From Phytoactinopolyspora halotolerans (GTDB lineage: Bacteria; Actinomycetota; Actinomycetes; Jiangellales; Jiangellaceae): DNA of 64,000 nt. The stretch lies in NCBI RefSeq assembly GCF_010550675.1, contig NZ_JAAGOA010000010.1, positions 167,587-231,586 of the forward strand, given 5' to 3'. The first letter of the stretch is position 1; each line of letters starts with the position of its first letter. Shown piece after piece: positions 9,433 through 18,681 of the stretch. Position numbers and translations under genes: made by a program. The notes beneath the pieces were generated by a model. That model was given only the letters and a program-made list of their open reading frames with translations, made no database searches and had not been told where the DNA came from.

Positions 9433-10463
9433 GCTCGCACCTCCGCGGCGCTCGAACGGTGCACGTCGTCGTGCAGCACGCATCGCACGCTGCGGGCCTC
9501 GCCGAACACGATGTGCGGCGGGTCGGAGACGTCGCACACGCCACCGATCGCCGCATCACAACGCGGATGGAACGGACACCCCGCAGGCCGATCCGACGGA
9601 TGCGGCACATTCCCCCGGATCGTGGCCAACCGCCGCCCGGCGCCGGCACCCATCCGCGGAATCGACCCCAACAGAGCGTTGGTGTACGGGTGCTTCGGAT
9701 CATGAAAGATCTCATCCACACCGCCACGCTCCACCACCGTGCCCAGATACATCACCACCACCTCATCGGCGATCTCCGCCACCACACCCAGATCATGGGT
9801 AATGAACAACACCGACATCCCCGTCTCGGCCTGCAGGTCACGAAGCAAGTCGATGATCCGCGCCTGCGTCGTCACATCCAGCGCCGTCGTCGGCTCATCC
9901 GCGATCAACAACGCCGGATCCGCCGCCAACGCGATCGCGATCATCACCCGCTGACACATCCCACCCGACAACTGGAACGAGTACGCATCCAACCGCTCCT
10001 CGGCCCGCGGGATACCGGCACGACGCAGCAGGTCGGTGGCCCGTTCACGTGCCTGTTCCTGGGTCAACGGGAGGTGCATCCGGATCGCCTCGACCAGCTG
10101 GTCACCGATCGTGTACATCGGCGACAGCGACGCCATCGGCTCCTGGAACACCATCGAGATCTCACCGCCCCGGACCCGGCGCATCTCCTCACTTCTCGGT
10201 CCGAGCTGTGCCAGGTTCACCGGCTCCTGCCCACGGCGCCGCCACCAGATCTCGCCGGAGACGATCCGCCCCGGCTCGTCGACCAGTCCGAGTACGGAAC
10301 GCGCTGTCACACTCTTGCCGCACCCCGACTCACCCACGACGCACACCGTCTTCCCCCGCGGAACGGTCAAGCTCACCCCGTCCACGGCACGCACCGTGCC
10401 CTCCCGGGTGAAGAAGTGCGTACGCAGATCGGAGATCTCCAGTAATGGATCTTCACGCGGCAT
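9429..10463 (-). CDS. ABC transporter ATP-binding subunit, OppD/DppD type
   Basis: A 344-residue ATPase. Walker A is GESGCGKSV, and Walker B is [14 protein letters not shown]. The signature reads LSGGMCQRV, where most relatives have LSGGMRQRV. The Cys codon is TGT, one transition from CGT. The C-terminus carries the CPFHPRC cluster of this subfamily. It starts at ATG 10463, 12 bp after OppC, and its stop overlaps the OppF start. It powers the importer together with OppF. The Cys lies next to, not inside, the LSGG core, so the protein may well be functional. Confidence 0.95.
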   Translation of the reverse strand: MPREDPLLEISDLRTHFFTREGTVRAVDGVSLTVPRGKTVCVVGESGCGKSVTARSVLGLVDEPGRIVSGEIWWRRRGQEPVNLAQLGPRSEEMRRVRGGEISMVFQEPMASLSPMYTIGDQLVEAIRMHLPLTQEQARERATDLLRRAGIPRAEERLDAYSFQLSGGMCQRVMIAIALAADPALLIADEPTTALDVTTQARIIDLLRDLQAETGMSVLFITHDLGVVAEIADEVVVMYLGTVVERGGVDEIFHDPKHPYTNALLGSIPRMGAGAGRRLATIRGNVPHPSDRPAGCPFHPRCDAAIGGVCDVSDPPHIVFGEARSVRCVLHDDVHRSSAAEVRA

Positions 10464-10475
10464 GTGCTCACGCCC

Positions 10476-11618
10476 TCATCTCTTGTACGGATCGGCGGCG
10501 TCCCGCAGGCCGTCGCCGACGAAGTTCAGCGCCAGCACCGCGACGATCACCGCGACGCCCGGGAGCATCAGCCACGGCGCCGTCGAGAGCACCCGCACGT
10601 TCTGTGCGTCCTGCAGCAGCACGCCCCAGCTCACGACCGGATCCTGCAGACCGAGACCGAGGAAGCTCAGCGACGTCTCGGCCAGGATCATCGCCGGGAT
10701 CGACAGCGTCACCGACGCGATCAGATGGCTGGTGAACGACGGCAGCATGTGCCGGTAGATCACCCGTGGCCGCCCGCTGCCGTCCAGGCGCGCGGAGGTC
10801 ACGAACTCCTCGTTCCGCAACGACAGGAACCGCCCGCGCACCACCCGCGCCATGTCCGTCCAGCCGATCACCGCCAGGATCACCGTGATCGCGAAATAAC
10901 GCTGCATCGGTCCCCATTCGTGTGGCAGAGCCGCCGACAGCCCCATCCACAGCGGGATACCGGGAATGGACATGAAGAACTCGACGATGCGCTGGATGAC
11001 CGTGTCGGTCCTGCCGCCGAAGTAGCCGGAGACACCGCCCAGGATGATCCCCAGAACCAGAGCCATCGCGACGCCCACCAGCCCGATGGTCATCGAGATA
11101 CGGGTGCCGTGGATCAGGCGAGACAGCAGGTCGTGGCCGTTGCGGTCGGCACCGAGCAGGTACATCGGCTGGCCCGGGTCTTCTGGTCCGATCAGGTGCC
11201 GATCCCACGGGATGAGCCCGAACAGCTCGTACTCCTCACCCTTGACGAACAGCCCGATCTCGATCCGCTGACTCTCGTCCACCTCGAAGGTGGGCTCGAA
11301 CGTCTCCTCATCGATGGTCGAGGTGTAGCCGTGCACATACAGGCCCTCACCCCAGTCCACGTGGATCCGCTGCGGAGGCGCGTAGGTGTATTCGGAGTTG
11401 AACGTGCTCGTGCCGAACGGCGCCAGGAACTCGGCGAACAGCGCCACGAGGTAGATGCCGAACATGAGGACGAGCCCCACCATGGCCAGCTTGTGCTGCC
11501 GGAATTTCCACCACACCAGCCGCCACTGCTTGGCGGTCCGCCGGCCGTTCTTCGTTCCGGTCTCCGCCCCGGCCTCGACGGACGAGGTCGTGTCGGCGTC
11601 GAGAAGCACCGTGGTCAT
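10476..11618 (-). CDS. ABC transporter permease, OppC/DppC type
   Basis: A 380-residue inner-membrane permease. An N-terminal segment WRLVWWKFRQHKLAMVGLV leads into the first transmembrane helix. An exceptionally long extracytoplasmic part of about 110 residues follows, including TYAPPQRIHVDWG and YLLGADRNGHDLLSR. Four or five further helices carry the EAA-type loop. Dipeptide permeases usually have a much shorter first loop. The longer version is, as far as I recall, common in members that serve hemicellulose oligosaccharides, which supports a sugar substrate. OppB ends 10 bp upstream and OppD starts 12 bp downstream. Confidence 0.94.
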   Translation of the reverse strand: MTTVLLDADTTSSVEAGAETGTKNGRRTAKQWRLVWWKFRQHKLAMVGLVLMFGIYLVALFAEFLAPFGTSTFNSEYTYAPPQRIHVDWGEGLYVHGYTSTIDEETFEPTFEVDESQRIEIGLFVKGEEYELFGLIPWDRHLIGPEDPGQPMYLLGADRNGHDLLSRLIHGTRISMTIGLVGVAMALVLGIILGGVSGYFGGRTDTVIQRIVEFFMSIPGIPLWMGLSAALPHEWGPMQRYFAITVILAVIGWTDMARVVRGRFLSLRNEEFVTSARLDGSGRPRVIYRHMLPSFTSHLIASVTLSIPAMILAETSLSFLGLGLQDPVVSWGVLLQDAQNVRVLSTAPWLMLPGVAVIVAVLALNFVGDGLRDAADPYKR

Positions 11619-11628
11619 GAGTCGCCTC

Positions 11629-12570
11629 CTACCGGTAGCCCAGCCGGACCCGTGGATCCAGCCAGGCGAGAAGGATGTCGGACAGCAACGTGCCGATCAC
11701 CGTCAGCACACTGATGATCAAGATGATGGATCCGGCCAGGTACATGTCCTGGGTACGTAGCGCGCTGAAGAGCAGCGGCCCCGTCGTCGGCAGGTTCAAC
11801 ACCTGGGCGACGATCACCTCGCCACCGACCAGCCCCGGGAGCACCCAGCCGATGGTCGACACGAACGGGTTCAACGCCATCCGGACCGGATACTTGACGA
11901 CGAGTGCCCGCTCCGAGACGCCCCGCGCCCGCGCCGCCACGACGTACGGCTTCTTCAACTCGTCCAGCAGATTGGCGCGCAGGATCCGGATCGTTCCGGC
12001 GGTGCCCGCGGTGCCGAGCACCACGATCGCGATCCCGATCGTCAACGGCGAGATGCCGCTGGTGCTCAACCCGAAGACGCGGTACGCGATGTACATCATG
12101 GCGAGGGCGAGCATGAAGTTCGGAATCGCGAGGCCCAGGAAGCCGATCGTCGTGGCCAGGTAGTCCCCGATCGAGTACTGCCGCACCGCGGAGTACAGCC
12201 CGATCGGGAACGCCACCACCCAGGTGAAGATCAGCGCGAACACGGTCAGCCCGATCGACCACGGCAGCCGGTCGAGTACCAGGCTCGTCACGCTCCGGCC
12301 GAACTCGAACGACTCGCCGAAGTCGCCATGGAAGAGGATGCCGCTGATCCATTTGCCGTACTGCACATAGAACGGATCGCCCAGGGCGTACCGCTCCCGC
12401 AGGCCTTCCAGCATGGCCGGGTCGACCTTCTCGCCTTCGGACTCCATCCGGGTCACCCAGGAGGTCAGGAAGTCGCCCGGCGGAAGCTGAATGATGGCGA
12501 ACGCCACCACCGAGATGGCGAACAAGGTCGGCACCATATAGAGACAGCGGCGCCCGATATACGTGAGCAC
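11629..12570 (-). CDS. ABC transporter permease, OppB/DppB type
   Basis: A 313-residue permease beginning MLTYIGRRCLYMVPTLFAIS, the usual first helix of OppB. The DLGESF-like element appears as GDFGESFEFGRSV, and the C-terminal half has helices around VGGEVIVAQVLNLPTTG and an ending DPRVRLGYR. It pairs with OppC to form the channel. The gene starts 72 bp after the binding-protein gene and ends 10 bp before OppC, so the five transporter genes form one unit. Confidence 0.95.
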   Translation of the reverse strand: MLTYIGRRCLYMVPTLFAISVVAFAIIQLPPGDFLTSWVTRMESEGEKVDPAMLEGLRERYALGDPFYVQYGKWISGILFHGDFGESFEFGRSVTSLVLDRLPWSIGLTVFALIFTWVVAFPIGLYSAVRQYSIGDYLATTIGFLGLAIPNFMLALAMMYIAYRVFGLSTSGISPLTIGIAIVVLGTAGTAGTIRILRANLLDELKKPYVVAARARGVSERALVVKYPVRMALNPFVSTIGWVLPGLVGGEVIVAQVLNLPTTGPLLFSALRTQDMYLAGSIILIISVLTVIGTLLSDILLAWLDPRVRLGYR

Positions 12571-12642
12571 GCCACACCTCCTGTGCGTGTCAGAGCAGTG
12601 AACGTTACGGACGGATGGGCACAGCGCGGCCGGGCCGCGTCG

Positions 12643-14628
12643 CTACGTCACGAAGTACTGCTCGGGGTGGGTCACGCCCGGGTAGGGGAATTTCGCGGCG
12701 AAGAAGGTCTGGTCGACCATGTTGCGGAAGTTGTTCTTCACCACGCCGTACGGCGGAACCGGCGTGCTGATGCCGATCAGGTAGAACTGCTCCTTGGCGA
12801 TCCGCAGCACCTCAGCCATCAGCTCGTTCCGCCGATCCGGGTCTGGCTCAACCAGAACCTCCTGGTAGATCCGGAACTGTTCCTTGACCGGCTCCGGCGG
12901 TTCGATGCCGTCCTCGGTGTCGCCGTCGAGCCAGTTGGACCACTTGGACGCGAAGACGTTGTCGATGCCCCACCGCGGCAGGTAGAAACTGGGAGAGTTC
13001 ACCGGGTCGAGGGCGCCGTCGCCGTCCCAGACGTGTGCCTCATGCTCGTTGGCCTGGATCAGCTCGTAGCGCAGCTCATTGGCCTCGGTCTGCATGCTCA
13101 TGTCGATGCCGACCTCGCGCCAGTACCCCTTCACCAGCTCCAGGCTGTCGATCATCTCCGGCTTGCCGGAATCGGTGGCCACCAGGATCCGGAACGAGAT
13201 GGGCTTGCCGTCCGGCCCCAGCCGGATGCCGTCGGCGTTCCGCTCGGTGTACCCGGCGTCGTCGAGGTGCCGGTTGGCCAGGTCGACGTCGTACTCGGTG
13301 TACTGCTTGCCCATCTCCTCGTCGTACAGAGCACTCTCCGGAAGCGGCGCCGGCTGCCAGGGCTCCCCTTGGCGGGCGTAGACCGCTTCGATGATCTCCT
13401 GCCGGTTGATCGCGTGCGACAATCCGATCCGGAAATCCTTGTTGCCGAAGATCTCCCGTTTAACCTCGTCCTGGCAGTTCTGGTTCAGCAGGATCGTCAT
13501 TGTGTTGATCTTGTCCGGCACCAGGTCGAAGAAGTCGTAGCCACCGGACTCCCGGTCGCGGGCGAGCACCGGCTTGTTCGTCGTCGTGGTCACCACCCGA
13601 TCGATCATGTCGATCTCGCCCTGCAGCGTGCTCAGCAACAGGACCTCGGCATCCTGGAAGATGCCGAAGCGGATCCCGTCGAGGTAGGGCAACTGGTTGC
13701 CGTCCGGGTCGATCTTCCAGTAATACGGGTTCCGCTCGAAGAGCATCTCGGTGGCGTCCGAGACGGGCGTGGTCGGAACCCACGCGTGCAGTCGCGGCAG
13801 CTCGATGTCGTGCCACATCGCCCCGCCCCACAACGCATCCTGCAGCGCCTCCACCCATCCGGAGAAGTCGGCGTCCTTCGCGTTCTGCTCCGCGTCGTCG
13901 CTGTAGTCCGGGTGGAACTTCTCCAGGTAGTGGCGCGGAAGCCGGGTCGGCATATAGGCGATCTCGCCGGCGAGCTGCTCCAGGAAGAGCGCGTGCGGCG
14001 CGGCGAAGGTGAAGACGACGGTGACGTCGTCGACCTTCTCCAGCGTGCCCATCTCGCCACCCGCGACGAACAGGCCGTAGTCACCGGGATTGACCTGGGG
14101 GTGGGTGAGCACGTCGTTGTAGGCGAACAGGATGTCGTCGGCCGTGAACGGCGCACCGTCCGACCACTTCATGCCTTCCCGGAGAATGAACGTGTAGACG
14201 GTGGCGTCGTCGTTGATCTCGACTGCCTCGGCTACGTTCGGAATCGGCTCGGTCCAGTCCAGGTTCCACCGCACGAGGTTCTCGTACGCGAGCGTGTAGA
14301 TCAGCCGGCCACCGTCGGTGCCGACCATGCCGTTACGCCAGGTTCCGCCGTACTGGCCGATCTCCTCAATGGGCTGTACCACCATCGGGCTGGCCGGCAG
14401 CCGCTCGGCCAGCGGCGGAAGCTCACCGCTGTCGACCAATGCCTTGAGCCCCGGCGCCTCGCCGGTACCGCCCTCCGGCGGCGCGCTCGGGGTCGCGCCG
14501 TTGCCGCCGTCGCCGCTGCCGGAGCTGCACGCGGGAACCAGCGCCGCAAGTGTGAGCGCCCCGCCCGCGCGGAGCAGTTGTCGTCGGTTGAGCTGTAACA
14601 GGTGCCGTCGATCGATCTGTGGGTCCAT
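12643..14628 (-). CDS. Oligopeptide/oligosaccharide ABC transporter substrate-binding lipoprotein
   Basis: A 661-residue SBP_bac_5 protein. I place the start at ATG 14628 because AAGGAGAG lies about 6 nt upstream and because this N-terminus (MDPQIDRR) matches the paralog at 1-897. The signal region has two successive twin-arginine blocks, DRRHLLQL and NRRQLLRA, before the hydrophobic stretch and lipobox VPAC (Cys34). The paralog has only one. At over 650 residues it is longer than peptide-binding OppA proteins, resembling those that bind oligosaccharides. It is followed at 72 bp by the permease genes and preceded at 79 bp by FAD oxidoreductase copy 2. Confidence 0.93.
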   Translation of the reverse strand: MDPQIDRRHLLQLNRRQLLRAGGALTLAALVPACSSGSGDGGNGATPSAPPEGGTGEAPGLKALVDSGELPPLAERLPASPMVVQPIEEIGQYGGTWRNGMVGTDGGRLIYTLAYENLVRWNLDWTEPIPNVAEAVEINDDATVYTFILREGMKWSDGAPFTADDILFAYNDVLTHPQVNPGDYGLFVAGGEMGTLEKVDDVTVVFTFAAPHALFLEQLAGEIAYMPTRLPRHYLEKFHPDYSDDAEQNAKDADFSGWVEALQDALWGGAMWHDIELPRLHAWVPTTPVSDATEMLFERNPYYWKIDPDGNQLPYLDGIRFGIFQDAEVLLLSTLQGEIDMIDRVVTTTTNKPVLARDRESGGYDFFDLVPDKINTMTILLNQNCQDEVKREIFGNKDFRIGLSHAINRQEIIEAVYARQGEPWQPAPLPESALYDEEMGKQYTEYDVDLANRHLDDAGYTERNADGIRLGPDGKPISFRILVATDSGKPEMIDSLELVKGYWREVGIDMSMQTEANELRYELIQANEHEAHVWDGDGALDPVNSPSFYLPRWGIDNVFASKWSNWLDGDTEDGIEPPEPVKEQFRIYQEVLVEPDPDRRNELMAEVLRIAKEQFYLIGISTPVPPYGVVKNNFRNMVDQTFFAAKFPYPGVTHPEQYFVT

Positions 14629-14707
14629 CAGACACTCTCCTTTGAGGTGCGTCATGGCCAGATGTGCATCGGGCGGCGGAACACGGTGTTCCGCCGAACA
14701 GGGCCTC

Positions 14708-16306
14708 TTAGTAGCCGTGGACGTCGGGCCAGCGCAGCTCGACGCCGTCGCGGGTCAACGTCTTCTGATACGCCCGTAGCCGGGCCTCGTCGTGCCGCAC
14801 CTGCTGCGGTGTGGTGTTCTCGGCCACGCAGTGCGCCGCCAGTACGCCGGCGGCTTCGCCGACGTTCCACTCCACCGGGTGCAGCCGGTAACAGCCGTTG
14901 GTGATATGCGTGGTGCCGATGTTCTTCGCCGCCGGAAGCAGGTTGCGCATCCGCACCGGCAGCAACGCACCCAGCGGGATCTGAAACGGCAACGAACCGA
15001 CGTCGATGTAGTTGTCCCCACCCGTGGACGGATGCAGATCGATCCGGTACGAGCCGACACCCACCGAATCGTCGTACGGCTTCGCCGTTCGCTCTGGCCG
15101 TAGCGCCTGCGCGACGTCCTGCTCCACGATCGTGTACTCCGCGACGATCCGCCGCGACTCGCGGATGTATGGATACTTCGCCAGGCCGTGCGAGGTGCCG
15201 AAGACATCGCCGCGCAGCCGCAAGCCCGGTAGGCCGGTGCCGCCGTCCATCCGTGGCATCTCGGTCTGCATCCAGTACAGGAAACTCAGACTCATCCGCC
15301 GGGCGCCTTCGAGGTGGAGGGCTGCCTCGTCGTCGTCCACCTCGAACACCGGACCGGACAGGTAGTCGATCATCGGCCAGTTCACGATGACGACGTCGCT
15401 GCGGAACGCACCCGGCACGAAGTTGTCCCGGGCGATGATGCGGCGGAACTGCCAGAGATCGATGTCGCCGCCGCCGTACCGTCGGTTGAACTCCTCATCG
15501 TGATGCGGCTCGAACGTCCGCTGAACCGGTTCCAGACTGTGCGGCTTCGGCGCTACCAGACCGAACATCGGCCCGGGCCAGTACGGCGGTTGAAACTCCC
15601 GCCAGAGGGCATAATCGTCCGGCTTATCAATGGTGTGGTCTTCGCCCTCCAGATGGTCGACCGCGAAGCACCAGGAAACCGCCTGCATGTTCAGCGGCTG
15701 GCCCTCGGCCGGGGCGCTCGGCTCCCCGGTATCGTCCTGCGACTCGAACCCGGTGACGTATTCCGTGCCGGTCAGCGGCAACAGCTCGCCGGTCTCGGTC
15801 GCGTCCAGGACGTAGCGCGCCGTGACGGTCAACCGCTCACCCGTCTCCTCGTCCTGCACGGTGACGCTGGTGACGGTGTCGCCGTCCGTAGTGGCCGCGA
15901 CCGGCCGGTGCCGCAGCCGTAGATCCAGCCGGCCGGCAGCCCGGTGCGGCGCGAGCATCGCCTCGAGCACGGCCAGCGCGACCCGTGGCTCGGCGCAGAT
16001 GCGGCTCACCGCTCCACCGCCGGGGTTGAGGTGACGCGCCGCCCGGGCGGCTTCGGTGAGCGGGTAATGCCGCCGGTAATAGTCGCGGATGCCGTCCCGG
16101 AACGACCGGTAGGTCGCCGTGCAGCCGAACTGCTCGATCCAGGGATGCTCGTCCGACGGCACGCCCTGAGCGGTGATCTGGCCGCCGACCCAATCGGTCT
16201 CCTCGGTCAGCACCACCGTCATGCCGTGCCGCGCCGCGGCCAACGCGGCGGCGACGCCACCGAGCCCGCCGCCGATGACCGCGACGTCTACGCCGATCTC
16301 CGTCAT
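14708..16306 (-). CDS. FAD-dependent oxidoreductase (FAD_oxidored type), copy 2
   Basis: A 532-residue cytoplasmic flavoprotein closely paralogous to 991-2586. The Rossmann motif is VAVIGGGLGGVAAALAAA. Long blocks are shared with copy 1, for example CTATYR, NMQAVSWCFAVDH, GDVFGTSHGLAK and TTHITNGCYRLHPVEWNVGEA. ATG at 16306 overlaps the stop of LacI-1 (ATGA), and GGAGG stands 7-8 nt upstream, so enzyme and regulator are translationally coupled. A 165-bp stretch at 14846-15010 is base-for-base identical to 1129-1293 in copy 1. The reaction is unknown. Tight linkage to the transporter suggests the flavoprotein acts on the imported compound. Confidence 0.9.
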   Translation of the reverse strand: MTEIGVDVAVIGGGLGGVAAALAAARHGMTVVLTEETDWVGGQITAQGVPSDEHPWIEQFGCTATYRSFRDGIRDYYRRHYPLTEAARAARHLNPGGGAVSRICAEPRVALAVLEAMLAPHRAAGRLDLRLRHRPVAATTDGDTVTSVTVQDEETGERLTVTARYVLDATETGELLPLTGTEYVTGFESQDDTGEPSAPAEGQPLNMQAVSWCFAVDHLEGEDHTIDKPDDYALWREFQPPYWPGPMFGLVAPKPHSLEPVQRTFEPHHDEEFNRRYGGGDIDLWQFRRIIARDNFVPGAFRSDVVIVNWPMIDYLSGPVFEVDDDEAALHLEGARRMSLSFLYWMQTEMPRMDGGTGLPGLRLRGDVFGTSHGLAKYPYIRESRRIVAEYTIVEQDVAQALRPERTAKPYDDSVGVGSYRIDLHPSTGGDNYIDVGSLPFQIPLGALLPVRMRNLLPAAKNIGTTHITNGCYRLHPVEWNVGEAAGVLAAHCVAENTTPQQVRHDEARLRAYQKTLTRDGVELRWPDVHGY

Positions 16307-17358
16307 GCGGACCTCCCCGTCGCAGGCGCCATGGTGCTCTCTCCGGGCGGGGTGCACGGCAACAGCAAGTGGTCGTCACGGGTGGCCTGTGGGTCCTCGA
16401 GGATCTCCACCAGCATCCGCACCGCCGCACGCCCCATCTCGTTCCGCGGGATGCCCATCGAGCTCCACGAGCGGCCCGGATGCGGCCCGTCGCTGGTGCC
16501 GCGCAAGACGACCACCGACACGTCGTCCGGAATGGTCATGCCGCGTTCCCGGGCGAATTCGCCGAGCCGCGCCGCATAGCTCTCGTCTTCGGCCACGAAG
16601 GCGGTCATGCCGCTGGCCAGGGCATGGTCGAACCAATCCACGGAGAGGTGCTGGGCCCCCATCAGCACCGGCAACGCCGGCAGCCCGGCTGCCTGGCAGC
16701 TCGCTCGGTAGCCCTGTTCACGGTCGATGAGCGCCTCCATCCGCCCGTCCAATCCGACGTAACCGATGCGCCGATGGCCCAGGGCGATCAGCCGGTCCAC
16801 GACGTCCCTCGTGGCGGTGGTGTAGTCGGCTCCGACCCAGCGGAACTCCACCCCCGGGACCTCCCGCCGGCCGACGTGGACGAAGGGATATCCCTCGTCG
16901 GCCAGCTTGGCGATGTCCGAGCTGTCGTGGGTGAAACCGAGCAAGACGCTCCCGTCCGCCACGTTCAGCCGGTTCACGCCGTCCCGGTAGATCCGCCGCT
17001 TGCCGTTCGGTTCCTCGGTCGAGGTGAACAGCACCAGGTCATAACCGTCGAGCACAGCCTGCTCCTCGATGCCGATCAGGAACTCGTGGAAGAAGTCCCG
17101 CTGGCTGATGGGGAAGACCGACTCGAACGTGTGCACACCGAGCAGCTTGTTGCGCTTGCCACGGAGACTCCGTGCCGCCGGGTTCGCGACGTAGCCGAGG
17201 TCGCGCACGGCCTCGCGGACGCGCCGGACCGTCTCCTCCGGAATCCGGTGAGCGGTCGCCCGGCCGTTGATCACCGCCGACACCGTCCCCTGCGACACTC
17301 CGGCGCGTCTGGCGACGTCGCTCTGGGTCGGCGCCTGCTGGCGGCTTTTGATCGCCAC
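16303..17358 (-). CDS. LacI-family transcriptional regulator (LacI-1)
   Basis: A 351-residue repressor-type regulator. The N-terminal helix-turn-helix reads SDVARRAGVSQGTVSAVING, the hinge is NPAARSLR, and a periplasmic-binding-protein-like sensor domain follows. It is first in the leftward gene set and overlaps FAD copy 2. Its promoter contains matching operator candidates at 17371-17433, which suggests autoregulation and control of the whole transporter/hydrolase set. It is a close paralog of LacI-2 (17579-18634), including identical VYRDGVNRLN/ADGSVLLG-type blocks, but the recognition helix differs (QGTVSAV versus QSAVSRV). The effector is probably a sugar made from the cluster's substrate. 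Confidence 0.93.
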   Translation of the reverse strand: MAIKSRQQAPTQSDVARRAGVSQGTVSAVINGRATAHRIPEETVRRVREAVRDLGYVANPAARSLRGKRNKLLGVHTFESVFPISQRDFFHEFLIGIEEQAVLDGYDLVLFTSTEEPNGKRRIYRDGVNRLNVADGSVLLGFTHDSSDIAKLADEGYPFVHVGRREVPGVEFRWVGADYTTATRDVVDRLIALGHRRIGYVGLDGRMEALIDREQGYRASCQAAGLPALPVLMGAQHLSVDWFDHALASGMTAFVAEDESYAARLGEFARERGMTIPDDVSVVVLRGTSDGPHPGRSWSSMGIPRNEMGRAAVRMLVEILEDPQATRDDHLLLPCTPPGESTMAPATGRSA

Positions 17359-17370
17359 TCCACTCTCCTC

Positions 17371-17433
17371 TGCTATTTCGTAATAGCAACGTATTAGCAG
17401 GAATAACGCTTTATTTGCTATTTCGTTGCAGCG
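17371..17433 (-). promoter_or_regulatory. Operator candidates of LacI-1
   Basis: TGCTATTTCGTAATAGCA at 17371-17388 is a near-perfect 18-bp dyad with central CG. A second copy of its left half, TGCTATTTCGT, begins at 17416, 45 bp away. A further half-site GTATTAGCA lies at 17391-17399. All are within 75 bp upstream of the LacI-1 start. The sequence is AT-rich compared with its surroundings, as expected for a promoter. Confidence 0.7.
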
Positions 17434-17578
17434 ACTTTAGAGAGACTTCCTCGCCGAGTCAAGGGTGAACGGTGGATTTCCCTGACGTGACAGTCCAGGA
17501 CACCCGGAACCAGAGCGAGGCCCAGACCCACACCCAGACGCGGGCGTGTCCGCCGTCGACTCTCGGCCCACCATGCGG

Positions 17579-18634
17579 TTACCGGCGCTCGCGGGCCGCC
17601 GCGACCGTTGCTCCCTCCACGATCGAACACGGGACGACGACGCTGGCGCCCTGCCCCTCCGGATCGTCGACCAGTTCCACCAGCGCATCGATCGCCATCC
17701 GGCCGATCTCCTTGCGTGGTATGTGCAGCGCATGCCAGCGCTGACGGGCCTCCGGGCCGACCGCCTCGAGCACCACCACGGAAACGTCGTCGGGCACCCT
17801 GAGCTCGCGGGCGTCGAGCCCGGCCAGCAGCATCTCCGCGAGCGGCTCACTCTCCGCGACCACCGCCGTCACCGGCCCCGCGGCGAGCTCGTCCAACCAC
17901 GAGGCGAGAAGGCTCGTCTTGTCTTCGGAGAGCGCCGACCCGGCGCTCGACCTATCCTCCAGCCCGAGCTTCCGCACGGCGTCGACATATCCGCGCCGCC
18001 GGTCCTCGTACGCCTCCATACCCAGCGTGCCGTGCAGGTACGTCAGGTGGCGGTGCCCGTGCCGGGCCAGCATCTCGACGATGTCGCCGGTGACGCCGAA
18101 GTAATCCGGAACGATGCACGGGATCTCCGCGCCCGGCACTTCGCGGCGGCCGATGTGCACGAACGGATACCCCTCGTCCCAGAGCCGGGCCAGGTCGTTC
18201 TTATCCGTCAACGCACCGAGCAGCACGCTGCCGTCCGCCAGATTCAGCCGGTTGACCCCGTCGCGATAGACGCGTCGACGGCCGTCCGAGGTGCCGGTCG
18301 AGGTGAACAGGACCAGGTCATAACCCAGCTCCTCGGCCCGTTCCTCGATTCCCAGCAGGAACTCGAAGTAGAAGCTCTCTCGGGCGTGCGGGAACACCGG
18401 CTCGAACGTGTGGACGCCGAGCAGCTTGTTGCGCTTCTTGCGCAGGCTCCGCGCCGACGGATTGGGGACGTACCCGAGTTCCTTTACGGCCTGCAGAATC
18501 CGGCGCCGGGTCTCCTCCGGGATGCGCGCCGATTCCGCGTCCGACGCGATGACCCGGGACACCGCCGACTGGGACACGCCGGCCAGCCGCGCCACGTCCG
18601 CCTGGCGCGGCGCGCGTTCCCGACGTCTTGCCAT
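17579..18634 (-). CDS. LacI-family transcriptional regulator (LacI-2)
   Basis: A 351-residue paralog of LacI-1. The helix-turn-helix is ADVARLAGVSQSAVSRVIAS, the hinge is NPSARSLRKKRNKLLGVHTFE, and a sensor domain follows. It is transcribed alone: 220 bp separate it from LacI-1 and its 5' side faces DUF3039. Two operator candidates lie at 18682-18743 and the same sites occur in front of FAD copy 1 at 2617-2680. I infer that LacI-2 regulates itself and the FAD copy 1/binding-protein module. The two regulators look like a duplicated pair that has diverged in DNA specificity together with a duplicated enzyme/binding-protein pair. Confidence 0.92.
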   Translation of the reverse strand: MARRRERAPRQADVARLAGVSQSAVSRVIASDAESARIPEETRRRILQAVKELGYVPNPSARSLRKKRNKLLGVHTFEPVFPHARESFYFEFLLGIEERAEELGYDLVLFTSTGTSDGRRRVYRDGVNRLNLADGSVLLGALTDKNDLARLWDEGYPFVHIGRREVPGAEIPCIVPDYFGVTGDIVEMLARHGHRHLTYLHGTLGMEAYEDRRRGYVDAVRKLGLEDRSSAGSALSEDKTSLLASWLDELAAGPVTAVVAESEPLAEMLLAGLDARELRVPDDVSVVVLEAVGPEARQRWHALHIPRKEIGRMAIDALVELVDDPEGQGASVVVPCSIVEGATVAAARERR

Positions 18635-18681
18635 CCGGCCTACCTATCCCCGCCAGTGCCGCCCGACCATGACACCCCGGC

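Noticed and set aside
9432..9537. N-terminal extension of OppF to 9537
   Set aside because: It would overlap OppD by over 100 bp; the ATGA-coupled ATG at 9432 gives the normal start.
12328..14598. Plus-strand open frame of 756 codons
   Set aside because: It is antisense to the binding-protein gene and low-complexity in composition.
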